Source: Agapanthus africanus (lineage: Eukaryota; Streptophyta; Magnoliopsida; Asparagales; Amaryllidaceae). From it: DNA of 64,000 nucleotides. Position 1 is the first letter of the stretch; the number at the start of each line of letters is the position of its first letter. The notes beneath the pieces were generated by a model. It was not told the DNA's origin. It saw only the letters and a program-made list of their open reading frames with translations, and did no database searches. The position numbers and the translations under genes were made by a program. Positions 13,736-24,451 of this stretch are shown piece by piece. The stretch covers positions 67,019,396 through 67,083,395 of the forward strand of contig JASDDO010000016.1 of the NCBI GenBank assembly GCA_030015575.1, in the 5' to 3' direction.

Positions 13736-14879
13736 CGCCTGGAGCGATTATTGTATATTGGTATATATAATATTAGATGTTGTATATGTTTTACACCCGC
13801 GCTAGTCCAGCCCCCGCTCTGTCGTTAGTTAAGTAACCTAACGGGTGATGACGGGACCCAGTGGCGAATGCGGATGGCATATACGTACATTTTATTTTCG
13901 TTCTTTTCTGGTGTGATTGATTGATGGGACTGCGTTGATTCTTATCAATGCAAAGATAAAAACAAACCTATATTTGATGTTGTTGGAACAAATTTTAAAA
14001 ATGTGTTATTACAAAGATGTTTCCTTTTGTTTTGCATAGTGATATTCAGTTGGAATATTACGCACCTCATTCCACGAGGCAAGGGCCGATATCCTATTAC
14101 CGGAAAAACCCCTTGGGCAGAAGTTTACGTCAGGGTAGTAATTTTAATATAGTCGATTACAAGTTGCTTTGCATCGCGGTATTCAGTTGGAATATCCTGC
14201 ACCTCATTCCACGAGGAAAGAGCCGAGATCCCTTCACCGGGAGTGACCTCTTTAGCAAAACGTTTTCGTCACTATATTTTATAAAAAGCTATCGGGTTCC
14301 TTCAACGAGATCAAGTTCATTACGTTAAAGTTTTTTCATCAAAAACCAGCCGTAGCCCTCCGTCATTTCTTATGGGTGGTCAGTAGTATTCAAGCTATGT
14401 TTGTTGACTAAAGTCAAGGCATAGTGTTTGGTAGTTGCTGGGTATTCATATGTTGCATAGATAGATGCGTTGGTTTGGGACAGTCGTATTACCTTGTTGA
14501 CTAAAGTCAAGGGTATGTATGGGTGGGTTCAAATCAACCTAGACAATGACTGGTAGAACTTGACATGTGACTTATGATTTGTTGACTAAAGTCAAGATCA
14601 TAAGAGCATGGGGCAAAAATCAATATCGGGAGTTTCAAACATAAAGCAAACTTGCCAGGCATACGCATACCTTCTGGAGTGTGATAACTTGAGTGGCTTC
14701 CATCAAGTTATCATGCGATGATAGTTGGATCCCGATTCTCACTGATGAGTTGGTTTACTCTTCGGGTGATTCCGACTAATTCTTCTTTCAGGTTTGGAAG
14801 AGAATTTGAGATTACAGTGTGAGGTTTCCTGATTAGATAAAGTGATAACCATTCTGATCTAGGTTAGAGTGCACGCAGA
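13736..14879 (+). other. Leader of copia element B3, 5' truncated
   Basis: Plus-strand leader with the landmark GTTTTACACCCGCGCTAG (near 13788), the CGTTAG/CTAACG hairpin (about 13832-13853), two tandem units (helix CAAGGG 14080-14085 with CCCTTG 14110-14115; AAAGAG 14217-14222 with CTCTTT 14248-14253) and three TTGAC hairpins (14395-14424, 14488-14515, 14571-14604). The upstream LTR and primer site of this copy are absent. Confidence 0.6.
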
Positions 14880-14889
14880 GTGTTTCTTT

Positions 14890-14908
14890 TCTCTCTCTCT
14901 CTCTCTTT
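14890..14908 (+). repeat. (CT)n pyrimidine tract before TTTGGCAG in B3
   Basis: A CT run followed by CAG at 14911-14913, at the leader/coding junction. It has the look of a plant 3' splice site; that function is inferred. Confidence 0.6.
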
Positions 14909-15157
14909 GGCAGCGACTTTTAACCGACCTTAGACTATGACTCAGTGACCAAGTTGACCGAACCTTCTTAAAATACTGGCTTTTGGATTGTCTTAAGTTG
15001 CATAAGTCATTGCCGCTCCTTCTTTTACCCTTTGTATTTCTCAGAACACCCCGTATTACTACGGACATCCACTTCTATTGGATAGATCCATCGTATAGTA
15101 TACGAACTCGGAGGGACTTCTTCGGGGATGGATCTAGGTTCAGGAGAAATAGAATTT

Positions 15158-15683
15158 ATTTATTCAGTTGTCCTTTATTATCACCTTCTCTCAGGTTGCG
15201 AGAGCTCCTTGGTTTAGGAGAGTACACCTATTACGCTTATTGGATAGTCTTATTCCAAACCATAGGCTGGTGCCGAAAGGTAGGGAATGAAGAAAACCAA
15301 TTAGCCTAAGTAGGGTGCACAGAAGGTAATAGCTAAAGACAAATAAAGGAATTAGAAAGATGGCAAAGTAAATTGTGACTGTTATCATTCACGACCAAAC
15401 CGCGTACTTCATCGCCACTCCTATCTCACCTTTAATAGAATAAGGTATTATTCAGTTGTCTTTTATCACCACCTTCTCTCAAGTTACGAGTACTCCTAGG
15501 ATTAGGAGCGTACACTTGTTATGCTTACTGGATAATCTTCTTCCAAACCATAGGCCGGTGCCGAACGGTAGGGAAGGAAGAAATCCATTTAGCCTAACGA
15601 GGTGTACTGGAGGTAACGACTAAAGAGAAATAAAGGGATTTGGAGAGATGGCAAATAGATATACGGTTATAGTCATGAATTGG
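15158..15683 (+). repeat. Tandem duplication, period about 287 bp, inside B3
   Basis: The segment at 15158-15395 recurs at 15446-15683. Shared landmarks are ATTCAGTTGTC, CCAAACCATAGGC, GGTGCCGAA, AGGGAA and AAATAAAGG, with offsets of 287-288. The two copies differ at roughly one base in five to seven, so the duplication is old. Confidence 0.75.
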
Positions 15684-18031
15684 TTTATGGAAGAGGCATT
15701 ACTAGGAATATCAGGATACCCCTACGAAACATTTTCATGTTTCAGTTTCACTGTGCATTGTTAAAGAAAAACTGTTTTCCCGATTACATACTTACTCCAG
15801 GGTATGTATTTACCAGGTTTCATTCTCATATCTGTATGGTTTTACAGATGATGAGTGGGAGTAAGTTATTGGGAATTAGGAGATCATCCTCATTATATCG
15901 GAATTCGTTGTAATTGGTGATATTTGAGGAAATCGCCTGGGTACAGTTTTCAACCTACGACACACAAGTTTTGAGTTATTCAACTCAAAGGACTTGTACA
16001 GAGTATTGTATGTTGTCCAGTGTCCGTAAGGACAAAGGGGCAGGTCCTCATACTATATTCTGTTTACTTGTAACTTCTCTAGTTTTTAGACAAGTGTTTC
16101 GTAGAAATACAATGTCTAAGTTTTGAGAAGTTGTGGGTATAAAAATAAAGTAGAGAACCAGGTATCGCAAGTATCGGGATTCTTCAAAGAGATTGAAGAT
16201 GTAGATTCTTATGATTGGTATTCAGATAAAAGTAATGGTTTTGAGAAACTTGTTTCTTTTTCAGGTTACTCATAATTGGATGGATTCCGAAGTTGAGTAA
16301 TGCTGATTAGCCTTTTTCCATTAAGTTGTTATGCACTGGAGACAGCTGCATGATTTGAATCTAGTTCCAATTAAATTAGTGCCTCTGTTTCTATATTGGA
16401 TATAGAATGGTTCATATCTTAACGATGTTAAGATACGGGGAGTTGTCCAACTTATGCTTAAAACCTGACACTGGATAACTCAAAGCACGTTTCTGTAATG
16501 GCTGTTTGTGGGTTGACCCTGGCTTTGACGAGGGTTGACATTTCTACCATCTGGAAGATCAATAGTGATATTGTTCTTAACTCGCCACAGTTTTAGTAAA
16601 ATGGATTTTTTCAGAAAACAGTAGTGGGAGTATGGTAGAACTGGAAGTGATTCCAGAACCGCAAACGATTACAGAAAATTTAATAGGACCTATATATATT
16701 CAATCAGGTTTTACATTCCAATAGCTACTCCGCAGATATAGTGGGTAACCTCAGACACCCGAGAGGTACTCAGGTAGCCTCAAGGACGGTGACAGGGAGG
16801 TTCTTGTTTACCCAGACTTGACAGTACTGTTGTTCCAGACTATGAGACCCGGCAAGAGGATAAGTATAACGTCGTTCTAAACTAGCTTTAGAAGAGTACG
16901 TATATATTATTCTGCCAGAGGATTGTCGTAGTCTGTGGGAGCAGCGGAAGCATAGTGGGAAAGTAGCTTATGTCTATTTATAGACTTCAGCGGATATAGC
17001 GGAGATAGATCATCTAATTTTGAGGTGACAGTCATGGCTTTGACTTCATCAGAATAAGGGATGGATCTGTTGAGAAGGTAGTAGGGTGTGATGTCCTGAT
17101 ATTTGGATGATATACACAGAGTAGGAAGTAAAATTCATATACTACGATCGGTTGTACATTGGTCGTCACACAGTTGTTTCTCCAGACAGGATATAGATAT
17201 AATATCTGACATTCTGGTTACTAGATTTACGGTTTTAGATCTTGATTTGGGTAGTTTCCCAATGTGGGTACTTTGACAGTATTCTAATAGTTTTTAGAAT
17301 AGATGACTCCTGGCATAGTGGTGTACCTGCAGGTGATGGAGTCACCCTCTCTAATGGTGTCTTACAGACTAAAGGAGAGAGGGATGTACATGATTGGCAG
17401 ATCATTTGCTTAGGCAATTGAGTCGATCATGAGATGTCAAGTACCACACCAGATGTTGTTTTTTGCACTTGATGCGATAAGTTTATATTAATCCAATCCT
17501 GGAGAAACATAAGAAAGCAGTTTTAGAACATGAGTGTATGTTCTAAGGATTTGATAACGGCAACCTCCATAGGGAGACGGTTATCATTCCAGGCTTCCAA
17601 GGTGACATAGATGACAGAGTGATTGTCAGAGTTATAGTTTTTCCTCTGACGAGGGACATCATTATGGACAGGTGGTCCAGGAGGATACTATGGGAGGCAT
17701 GGTGCTGGATACTGATTAGGTTCAGTTATCGATACAGTCTAAGAAGTTTGGATTTGGAGTTCATTTATGAACTAGGTCCCATCAGATATCAGACATATTC
17801 TAAGACAGGTATTACTCGATTCGGGAGATGGTTTTCAATGCGAACTTGAGATTAAGAGAGACATAGATAGAAACATCAGAGCGGATCCACTCACTGAGGC
17901 TATTTCTCGAACACAAGAGTTTTACAAACTAGCTTTGTAAAACTGATTAGTAGAGGAGTTGGATGTTCGGTATCACACGGGCTGTGAGTATGCGACATCG
18001 CAATAATTAGCCTTGAGTGCAAGTGGGAGAT

Positions 18032-20111
18032 TATTGGAGATAGTGCCCTCAAAGTCAATTATTGGATCACAGGTACGTGATTGCAATGATTGAGGCAGGA
18101 CCTATACCGATATGACAGTCTTACTCGAAATGATAGTATGCTATCTGGTTTGTCTTTATCATCGTATATATGCTTTAGTTCACTATTGCATGATGATAGA
18201 GCCCATAGGATTCTTGCTTGACTACCGGCAGTATGATGGCGATCATATACGTGGGAGCTGGGGTCTGTAAGCACATTCTTAAAGTGTCCCTAGTCGTGGG
18301 AGTTTCGAGACAGGGCATCGATACTCCAAAATAGACTAGTGTATACAGTCGAGACCCCGACGAGGGGCGGTGGCCGGTCTCACAAGCCATTAGTGTTAGT
18401 TGGTTCACCTAAGATGTATACAGATGCTCATTGGGTTATGAGTACACCGGACTGCTAGTTGGTATTATACATATCGTCAGATAGCAATTCCCTGGTAATA
18501 TGTGTACAGGTTAGTTCATCGACCTGAGATCGTCGTTTGTCTCATGTGAGTTCCCACTGTACTTAGATTACTACCTTAACATGCTCAAAGGAGTTGTGCA
18601 AACAGGTTTTAGTTGGGTATTTTCCCGAGCCACATTGGAGACAAGTGAGCGGATCGTCGGGGATTCGTCTCTCCCGGTATTGGGGGTTGATGTCGCGCAG
18701 TGCACGGGTGGCCATCACTAGGAATTCTCGGCCGAGGTAGTGGAGAATTACTGATTTGGATCAGTAGTTTCTCAAGTGGTGATGGGCTTCATGCCGACAC
18801 TATTTATCGCATTATTAGGGGTCTGACTTTATCCACCCCTTAGACTCGATATGCGATACTCTTTAGACGAACGGACCGGACTGTATATACATTGTCACTG
18901 TCAGGCTCAGTAGGGTTTATGGATGAGTCCGCTCGTCAGCTTCCCTTCCAATCAATACATAGGCAAACCGTTACGTACAACTTGTACCTCTGACGTGCTA
19001 GTGGTTATACCCAGTTCCAGTGTGTTGATGAGTCATTAGAGTCCCCCACAGACACTTTCCCAAGTTCGGGCGAAACATTGTAGAGGCCGTATGGTGATAT
19101 GGCAATGTTGGGAAAAAGCACGTGCGTTTTCGCACGTGTCGTTTTTCGGGCAGATAATACTGGTAGGCTTTGGTTTAAGCCGGAACCCAGTATTATACTG
19201 TGTAGATATAATATCTTTATCTCAGTTGCATTTGTATTCGGTAGTAATACAAATGCGGGTATGTTTATACTGATACGGGGTTATCCTGAAATTCGTTTCA
19301 GGATCACTTTTGGAAGTTTCTAGTTTCCAGTTTTCTATCAGCCGTATTTTGACATTCGGTTAAATGCGGATTTATCTTTTCTTGTTGAGGTGAGTCAGTG
19401 TTCCGGAAGGTTCTAGAGAGGGTGGCATGGCTTGATGAGTCATTAGCGCATTAATGGAGCAATTAATGCTTGATGACTAAGGGTTAAGGTTCATTGTATG
19501 CATTGATTATGTTCATACTAGGTGTCATGGTGATTCATCATCTCTTTTAATCTTGTAGTCACCTCCTAGCTCCTACACTCACCTCCCTCCTCTCCTATAA
19601 GTGGTCGGCCTTCCCCCCTTTCTTTGCTCATGGTTGCTAAAAAAAAGATTGGTATTGTTTTGGATTCATGGAAATTAGATAAGCCTCATTTCTCATTTCA
19701 CCCGATTCCAAAAGTCAACTTCATTAACCGTTCGTCCATAGCCTTGGACGTAACGAGACAAAGTGTTCTACTCATTCTCTACTTCATCTTGGTCGTCTCT
19801 TTTATCAAACTTGACGATCGAGTTGCCTCGGTTCAGAGGCGGGAGCCCGTTTAAAGATCCGTCGACGTGGTGCCACATGGACGACAAGATTGGAGATCGA
19901 GGAGATCGGAGCAGCCGCAACAAGCGTGGGATGATGGTTGAAGACCGAAGGACTCGGATCATTCGTTATAACGTTTCTACCCACTTTGTAGTTTGTTAGT
20001 TTATCTTTAATGGCAGATCCGGGTTACGGTACGCGATAGCGCCAGTTGTAAAAAGTTTTTGTTCCGCATTTGGCGTCTATTAGACGACCGGGGCGCTACC
20101 GTGGACTTACA
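18032..20111 (+). repeat. 3' LTR of copia element B3
   Basis: Follows AAGTGGGAGAT and aligns with the B1 LTR from TATTGGAGATAGTGCCC to the common end GACTTACA, 2080 bp. It carries the same late block (GTTGCCTCGGT, GGGAGCCCGTTTA, GACTCGGATC) as B1 at 3119-3250. Confidence 0.75.
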
Positions 20112-20611
20112 TACCACACCCAAATTTAGCGGACAGCCAAGGGTTATTTTTGCATGCTTGGTTTTTGCTCACTAGAGTTTCTTGAGTTCATTCTCTCCAA
20201 ACCCTTTGCATCTTCTTCTACCTCCACCCTAACCCTCTCATGTGATGAGAACCCTAGGGTGTTTGAGGCAAAGTATTCTACTCGTTCTCTACTTCATCTT
20301 GGTCATCTGTTTTAGCAGACTTGATGACCGAGTTGCCTCGGTATAAAGGCGGGAGCCCGTTTATAGATCCGTTGACGTGGTGCCACCTCGATGAGGAGAC
20401 AGGAGATCGGAGTTTCCGCGAGGAGCGTGGGACGATGGCTAACGACCGAAGGACTCGGATCGATCGGTATAGCCTTTGTACCTCTTTACAGTTTGTTAGT
20501 TTAGCGTTAATGGCAAGATCCGGGTTATAGTATGAGAAAGGGCCAGTTAAAAAAGTTTTTTTTCCGCGTTTGGCGTCAGAATAACGGCTGGGGCGCTACC
20601 GTAGACTTACA
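20112..20611 (+). repeat. B4: tail of a second B-type LTR
   Basis: From about 20265 the sequence repeats the last ~350 bp of the B3 LTR (compare 19758-20111) and ends in the same GACTTACA. The simplest reading is that the B3 LTR lies inside or next to an older B-type LTR whose tail remains here. Confidence 0.65.
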
Positions 20612-20835
20612 GCGAGAACTGTGGCACAACGGGGGTGAGTTGCCAACTCGTGAGTAGAAAACATCAACAGGTATAAATCGAATAAAACTATGATTTCCTA
20701 GGTCAACTATACATAAAGGCAATACTATGATATCTAGGGTGACCATATCTCCATATATTCCAACAATATAATCAATGCATGTATGCATGTGGATATCATC
20801 CACGTGTCCATCAATGACACAACAACATCATGAAA
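20612..20835. other. Unassigned stretch
   Basis: I could not match this piece to any family in the window. It has one short inverted repeat (GTGGATATCATCCAC, near 20788) and no convincing gene. It may be an unseen element fragment or original flanking DNA. Confidence 0.4.
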
Positions 20836-21627
20836 CCTGATAAGTCATGCCGATGTAAGGTCCATAACAAGTGTGAAACTACTGATAACTCTTACCGGTA
20901 AATCACGGCAACCCTGGCCAGGGATTTCCAGTTATGGCCAGTCAAGAATAGCGCAACATCAACCCCCAATACCGGGAGAGACGAATCCCCTCTTATCGCT
21001 CATTGCATCCATGTGAATCAGGACTGTACCCAAAAACCACCTGTTTGCACGACTCAGTAGAGCCACGGTAGGGTGGAAATCAAAGCACAGTGGGAGTCAC
21101 ACAAGACTATATGACGATCTCGGGTCAACAGATTAAGCTGTACCGGTGTCACCAGAGAACTGCCATCTGACGTGAGGTATAATACCATCAGGGAGTTCTC
21201 GGCGATTCCGTTCAGAGTACCCAGTCTCCACTGAGCAGCCGCATACCATCTCTGATGTCAAACACCAATGGATATGGGATCATCCATCGCCCATCACATG
21301 GGTCGAGAAGATATACGCTAGTCTGCTCTGGAATATCGATGCCCCGTCTCGATAATCCCACGACTAGGAACATTTAAGGATGTACTCATGGACTACCCAG
21401 GCCCCACTAGTATGATCTGCATCATAGTCCTGCAAGTCGAGTACACATCCTAAGGGCTTTATCAACATGTAACAGAGAGACAGTAAGTATACATGTTAAG
21501 ATAAAGAGCAACCAGATAGCGTACTATCAAGTCGAGCAAGAAAGTCCAATCTATATATGTCCCAGCATCCACTACAATATACATCTCATGTACAGTAATG
21601 GCCTCTAGGGCATACATATAACTAACA
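20836..21627 (-). repeat. 3' LTR of copia element A3, partial
   Basis: On the minus strand it starts TGTTAGTTATATG at 21627 next to a polypurine tract and follows the family A LTR for about 790 bp (compare 47030-47824). The left boundary is where similarity stops. Confidence 0.75.
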
Positions 21628-22187
21628 ATCTCCCACTTGCACTAGGGCCATCTGTAGCAGTGGTTGAAGTATCTCATACTCAACCATCCCATAAAAGTCT
21701 CTCTCTGGGAAAAGGCCTTTGTGAGTGGATCCGCCGTGTTGTCCTCTGAGTCTACTCTCCTAACCTCGATCACCCTGGAGATCAACTATCTCCATGATCA
21801 GGTGATACTGTCTTGGAATATGTCTGGATCACTGATGGGACCGGGGTTCCTGGGCCAAAGCCTCAACACCATTGTCATACAAAGGTAGGAACCTAGTTCA
21901 TCACATGAACTAATATCTACCCAAACTGCCTCTTTGGTAGTATCGTTGATAGCGATGTCACAAGCCTTTATCGTCTAGTTTGCCACGGTATCTCAGCTTA
22001 GAACTCTTCCAACATACCGTCTCTCCACTGAGAGTAAAGACAATGCCTGTGACTGACATTCAGTCTTCCTTACCACCCTGGAAGCTATCCAGTGATTCTC
22101 CCCAGGATCGATTGATACCATCTCACTACACCTAGTGAGAAACCTAACATCCTCATAGATCCATCTCATAGATCCAAAACCCAAGAT

Positions 22188-22698
22188 TTAGGAGGTATCA
22201 CCCAGATCCTTTATGGAGAATCCTTGTGATAAGAGGAGATTGCCCGAGTGTAGCATAGGAAACTCTTTTCCTATCAAGAGTATGACATCCACGTACAATA
22301 CGGGGAAGACCACCTTACTCTCTACTACCCTTTTGTATATATAAGGTTCATCTACTATTTTCATGAAGTCAAACACTTTGACTACCACATCAGAACAGAC
22401 GTTCCAACTCCGCGATGCTTGCTTTATCCTGTAAAGCACCTTGCACACATTTTCGCTGCTCCCACTATCTACGAAGCCCTCTGGTTGTGTACTTATAGAC
22501 GCTCTCTTCTAAATCAATATTTAGAAAAGCAGTCATGACACCCAACCACCAGATATTGTAGTCATGGTATGCAGCAATGGCAAGTAGGATCCGGATGGAC
22601 TTAAGCACAGCCACTGGAAAAGGTTTCATCTTTATCCACACCTGGTTGATGAAGAGAACCTTTAACAAGTCTAGCTTCGAAAGTCTCAACTTTTCCAT
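22188..22698 (-). pseudogene. Reverse transcriptase remnant of A3
   Basis: Minus-strand pieces read SIRILLAIAAYHDYNIWWLG, TAFLN.DLEE.VY and KQASRSWN, followed by LYVD.ILLIG. These are standard landmarks of copia RT, in the family's usual order. The enzyme copies element RNA into DNA inside virus-like particles. It is a fossil here, spread over more than one frame. Confidence 0.85.
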
Positions 22699-22881
22699 CT
22701 ACACCAAGTAATCTTCTCAAGATATACTTTCTCCTAATGGGGATTTAACCCTTCAGATATAGCAACCAAAGTCCATATTTTGTTGGTGTACATGGATTCC
22801 ATCTCAGATCGCTAAGCATCCAGTCATTCTTACAGAGTCCCTACTCTCGATGGCCTTCTTGAAACTAGTTGGGTCATCATC

Positions 22882-23163
22882 TTATGATGCAATCCTCGCT
22901 CCTACTGTCATCGAGAAACTGAAGTATTTCTCAGGAAGATGAGGAACCCTACTAGATTGGTGGAGAGGCTGAGGTTCGTCGGTGACTATTGAATACTTCG
23001 GTTCTATCAAATTATCAGCTGTAGTTTGTATAGCTGGAACTCTTTCCAGTTCTACAGAACTGACCTTCCCTCGATCTTGTCCGGATTTTGCTTTTGACAT
23101 AGGTCGGACAATCCCAAATCTTAACTTACTTAAGAGATGGGCTCTTCCCATACCATATCTCAT
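22882..23163 (-). pseudogene. Integrase-RT linker remnant of A3
   Basis: The minus-strand frame contains MGRAHLLSKLRFGIVRPMSK and a later VPHLPEKY segment. It matches the corresponding linker of A2 (34380-34553), the region into which N1 inserted. It has no catalytic role of its own. Confidence 0.6.
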
Positions 23164-23421
23164 ATGGAGTGGTAAGCACTGATTTGATTGGAATCTAATT
23201 CAATAGGTATGCATCTTCTCAAGTGCATAACCCCCAAAAGGAAACAGGTAACTCAGTAGTACTCATCATAGAGCGCACCATATCACATAGGGTGTGATTG
23301 CTCCACCCCGATACACCGTTGTGCTGTGGTGTATACGGAGGAGTAATGCTGAGAGAGAATCTCATTCTCCTTTAGAATAGTCCAAGAATTCCATGCACAA
23401 GTATTCTCCTCCCTGATCTCA

Positions 23422-23812
23422 TCATAGAACATAATACTTATACCCGTTTTGGTTCTCTACTTCTGTCTTATATTCTTTGAAGTTCTCAAAAGCTTCAAAC
23501 ATGTGTTCCAAAAGGAATATGTGTCCGAATCTTGAGAGATCATTAGTGAATGTAAAGAAGAACAAAGGACCAGTCCTGGCATATGTAGACTGGGGACCTT
23601 CATACATCACTATGTATCAGTCCCAAGAGTTCACTAACTCTTTCTTTGTTTCCAGTAAATGGAGCTACGGTCATCTTATTTTTGTGGCATGACTGGCAAG
23701 TATCACAAGATGTAAATTCAAACTGATTTAAATTTGCATCTAAATGTAACTTAGCTAATCGGGTCGCATTGATATGACCTAGTCTACAATGCCTCAAGAA
23801 AGATTCGTTCAT
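23422..23812 (-). pseudogene. Pre-integrase and integrase core remnant of A3
   Basis: One minus-strand piece reads HCRLGHIN...CDTCQSCHKNK, the zinc-binding HHCC-type pre-integrase domain. The next reads FTFTNDLSRFGHIFLLEH...EVENQNG, the start of the integrase catalytic core. In active relatives this enzyme inserts the DNA copy and causes the 5-bp target duplication. Fossil. Confidence 0.85.
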
Positions 23813-24434
23813 TTCTGAACTCTTCCTCTTGTGTTTGTTCTGTACGTTAAGAACTGTGGTCTGATTTACAACGTATATGCTTTTAGATAACGTGCCTGAT
23901 ACCGATCAACTCTTGATATAGGAAATGTTCAAAACATTATCCAACAATACAAAATTATATCCTTTTTAATAAATAAAGAGACTGATATGATGTATTATGT
24001 CAGGTTCGGTATCTAATAATATTCGTTCAGAATCAGTGTATTTAGTAATACAGGGTGATAATTGCCAACACCTTGGCTGCAACAATTGCACTGTTTCCAA
24101 TGCTTGAAATTTATCACCTGTTCTCAGTTCTCTACCTACCTATAGCCCATGTAACAGATTACATATTTGGGATCCTGATCCGGTATCTCATACCCAGGAC
24201 GTAAAGGATATTGAGAAACAGTTCTATGTAATGAACATATCCGATGAAGATGCATCATCATGCACTTTCTTCATTTAGGCGGTATTGGAATCCTGGTATT
24301 CCCCTATTTCCTACTCGGCCTTATAACAATTATAAGTTGGAGTGGGACCAACATTCCCCAGCTCAGTATAACAAGCGGGTTCGGTCAATACATTCATATT
24401 ATTATCTTGATTAAGGCGTGACATGGTCTCTACC

Positions 24435-24451
24435 GAGAGAGAGAGAGAGAA
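24435..24451 (-). repeat. (GA)n tract at the leader end of A3
   Basis: A GA run on the plus strand, pyrimidine-rich on the sense strand, at the same place as in A1, A2, B3 and D. Confidence 0.7.

Larger units (their letters stand above)
14880..18031 (+). mobile_element. Copia element B3, gag-pol remnant
   Basis: Begins with a CT tract and TTTGGCAG at the leader end. From about 15630 it runs collinear with B2, and in its last 1.2 kb with B1. It ends in the polypurine tract at about 18021-18031. It contains a local tandem duplication (15158-15683). Degraded throughout; no frame long enough to name domains individually. Confidence 0.65.

Noticed and set aside
14742-14749. CTGATGAG, the hammerhead ribozyme core box, in the B3 leader
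   Set aside because: No matching GAAA box and stem arrangement could be placed around it, and it is not kept in the other leaders.
20576-20803. 75-residue minus-strand frame in the unassigned stretch
   Set aside because: No recognisable domain, no homologous copy here, and it overlaps the B4 LTR end.
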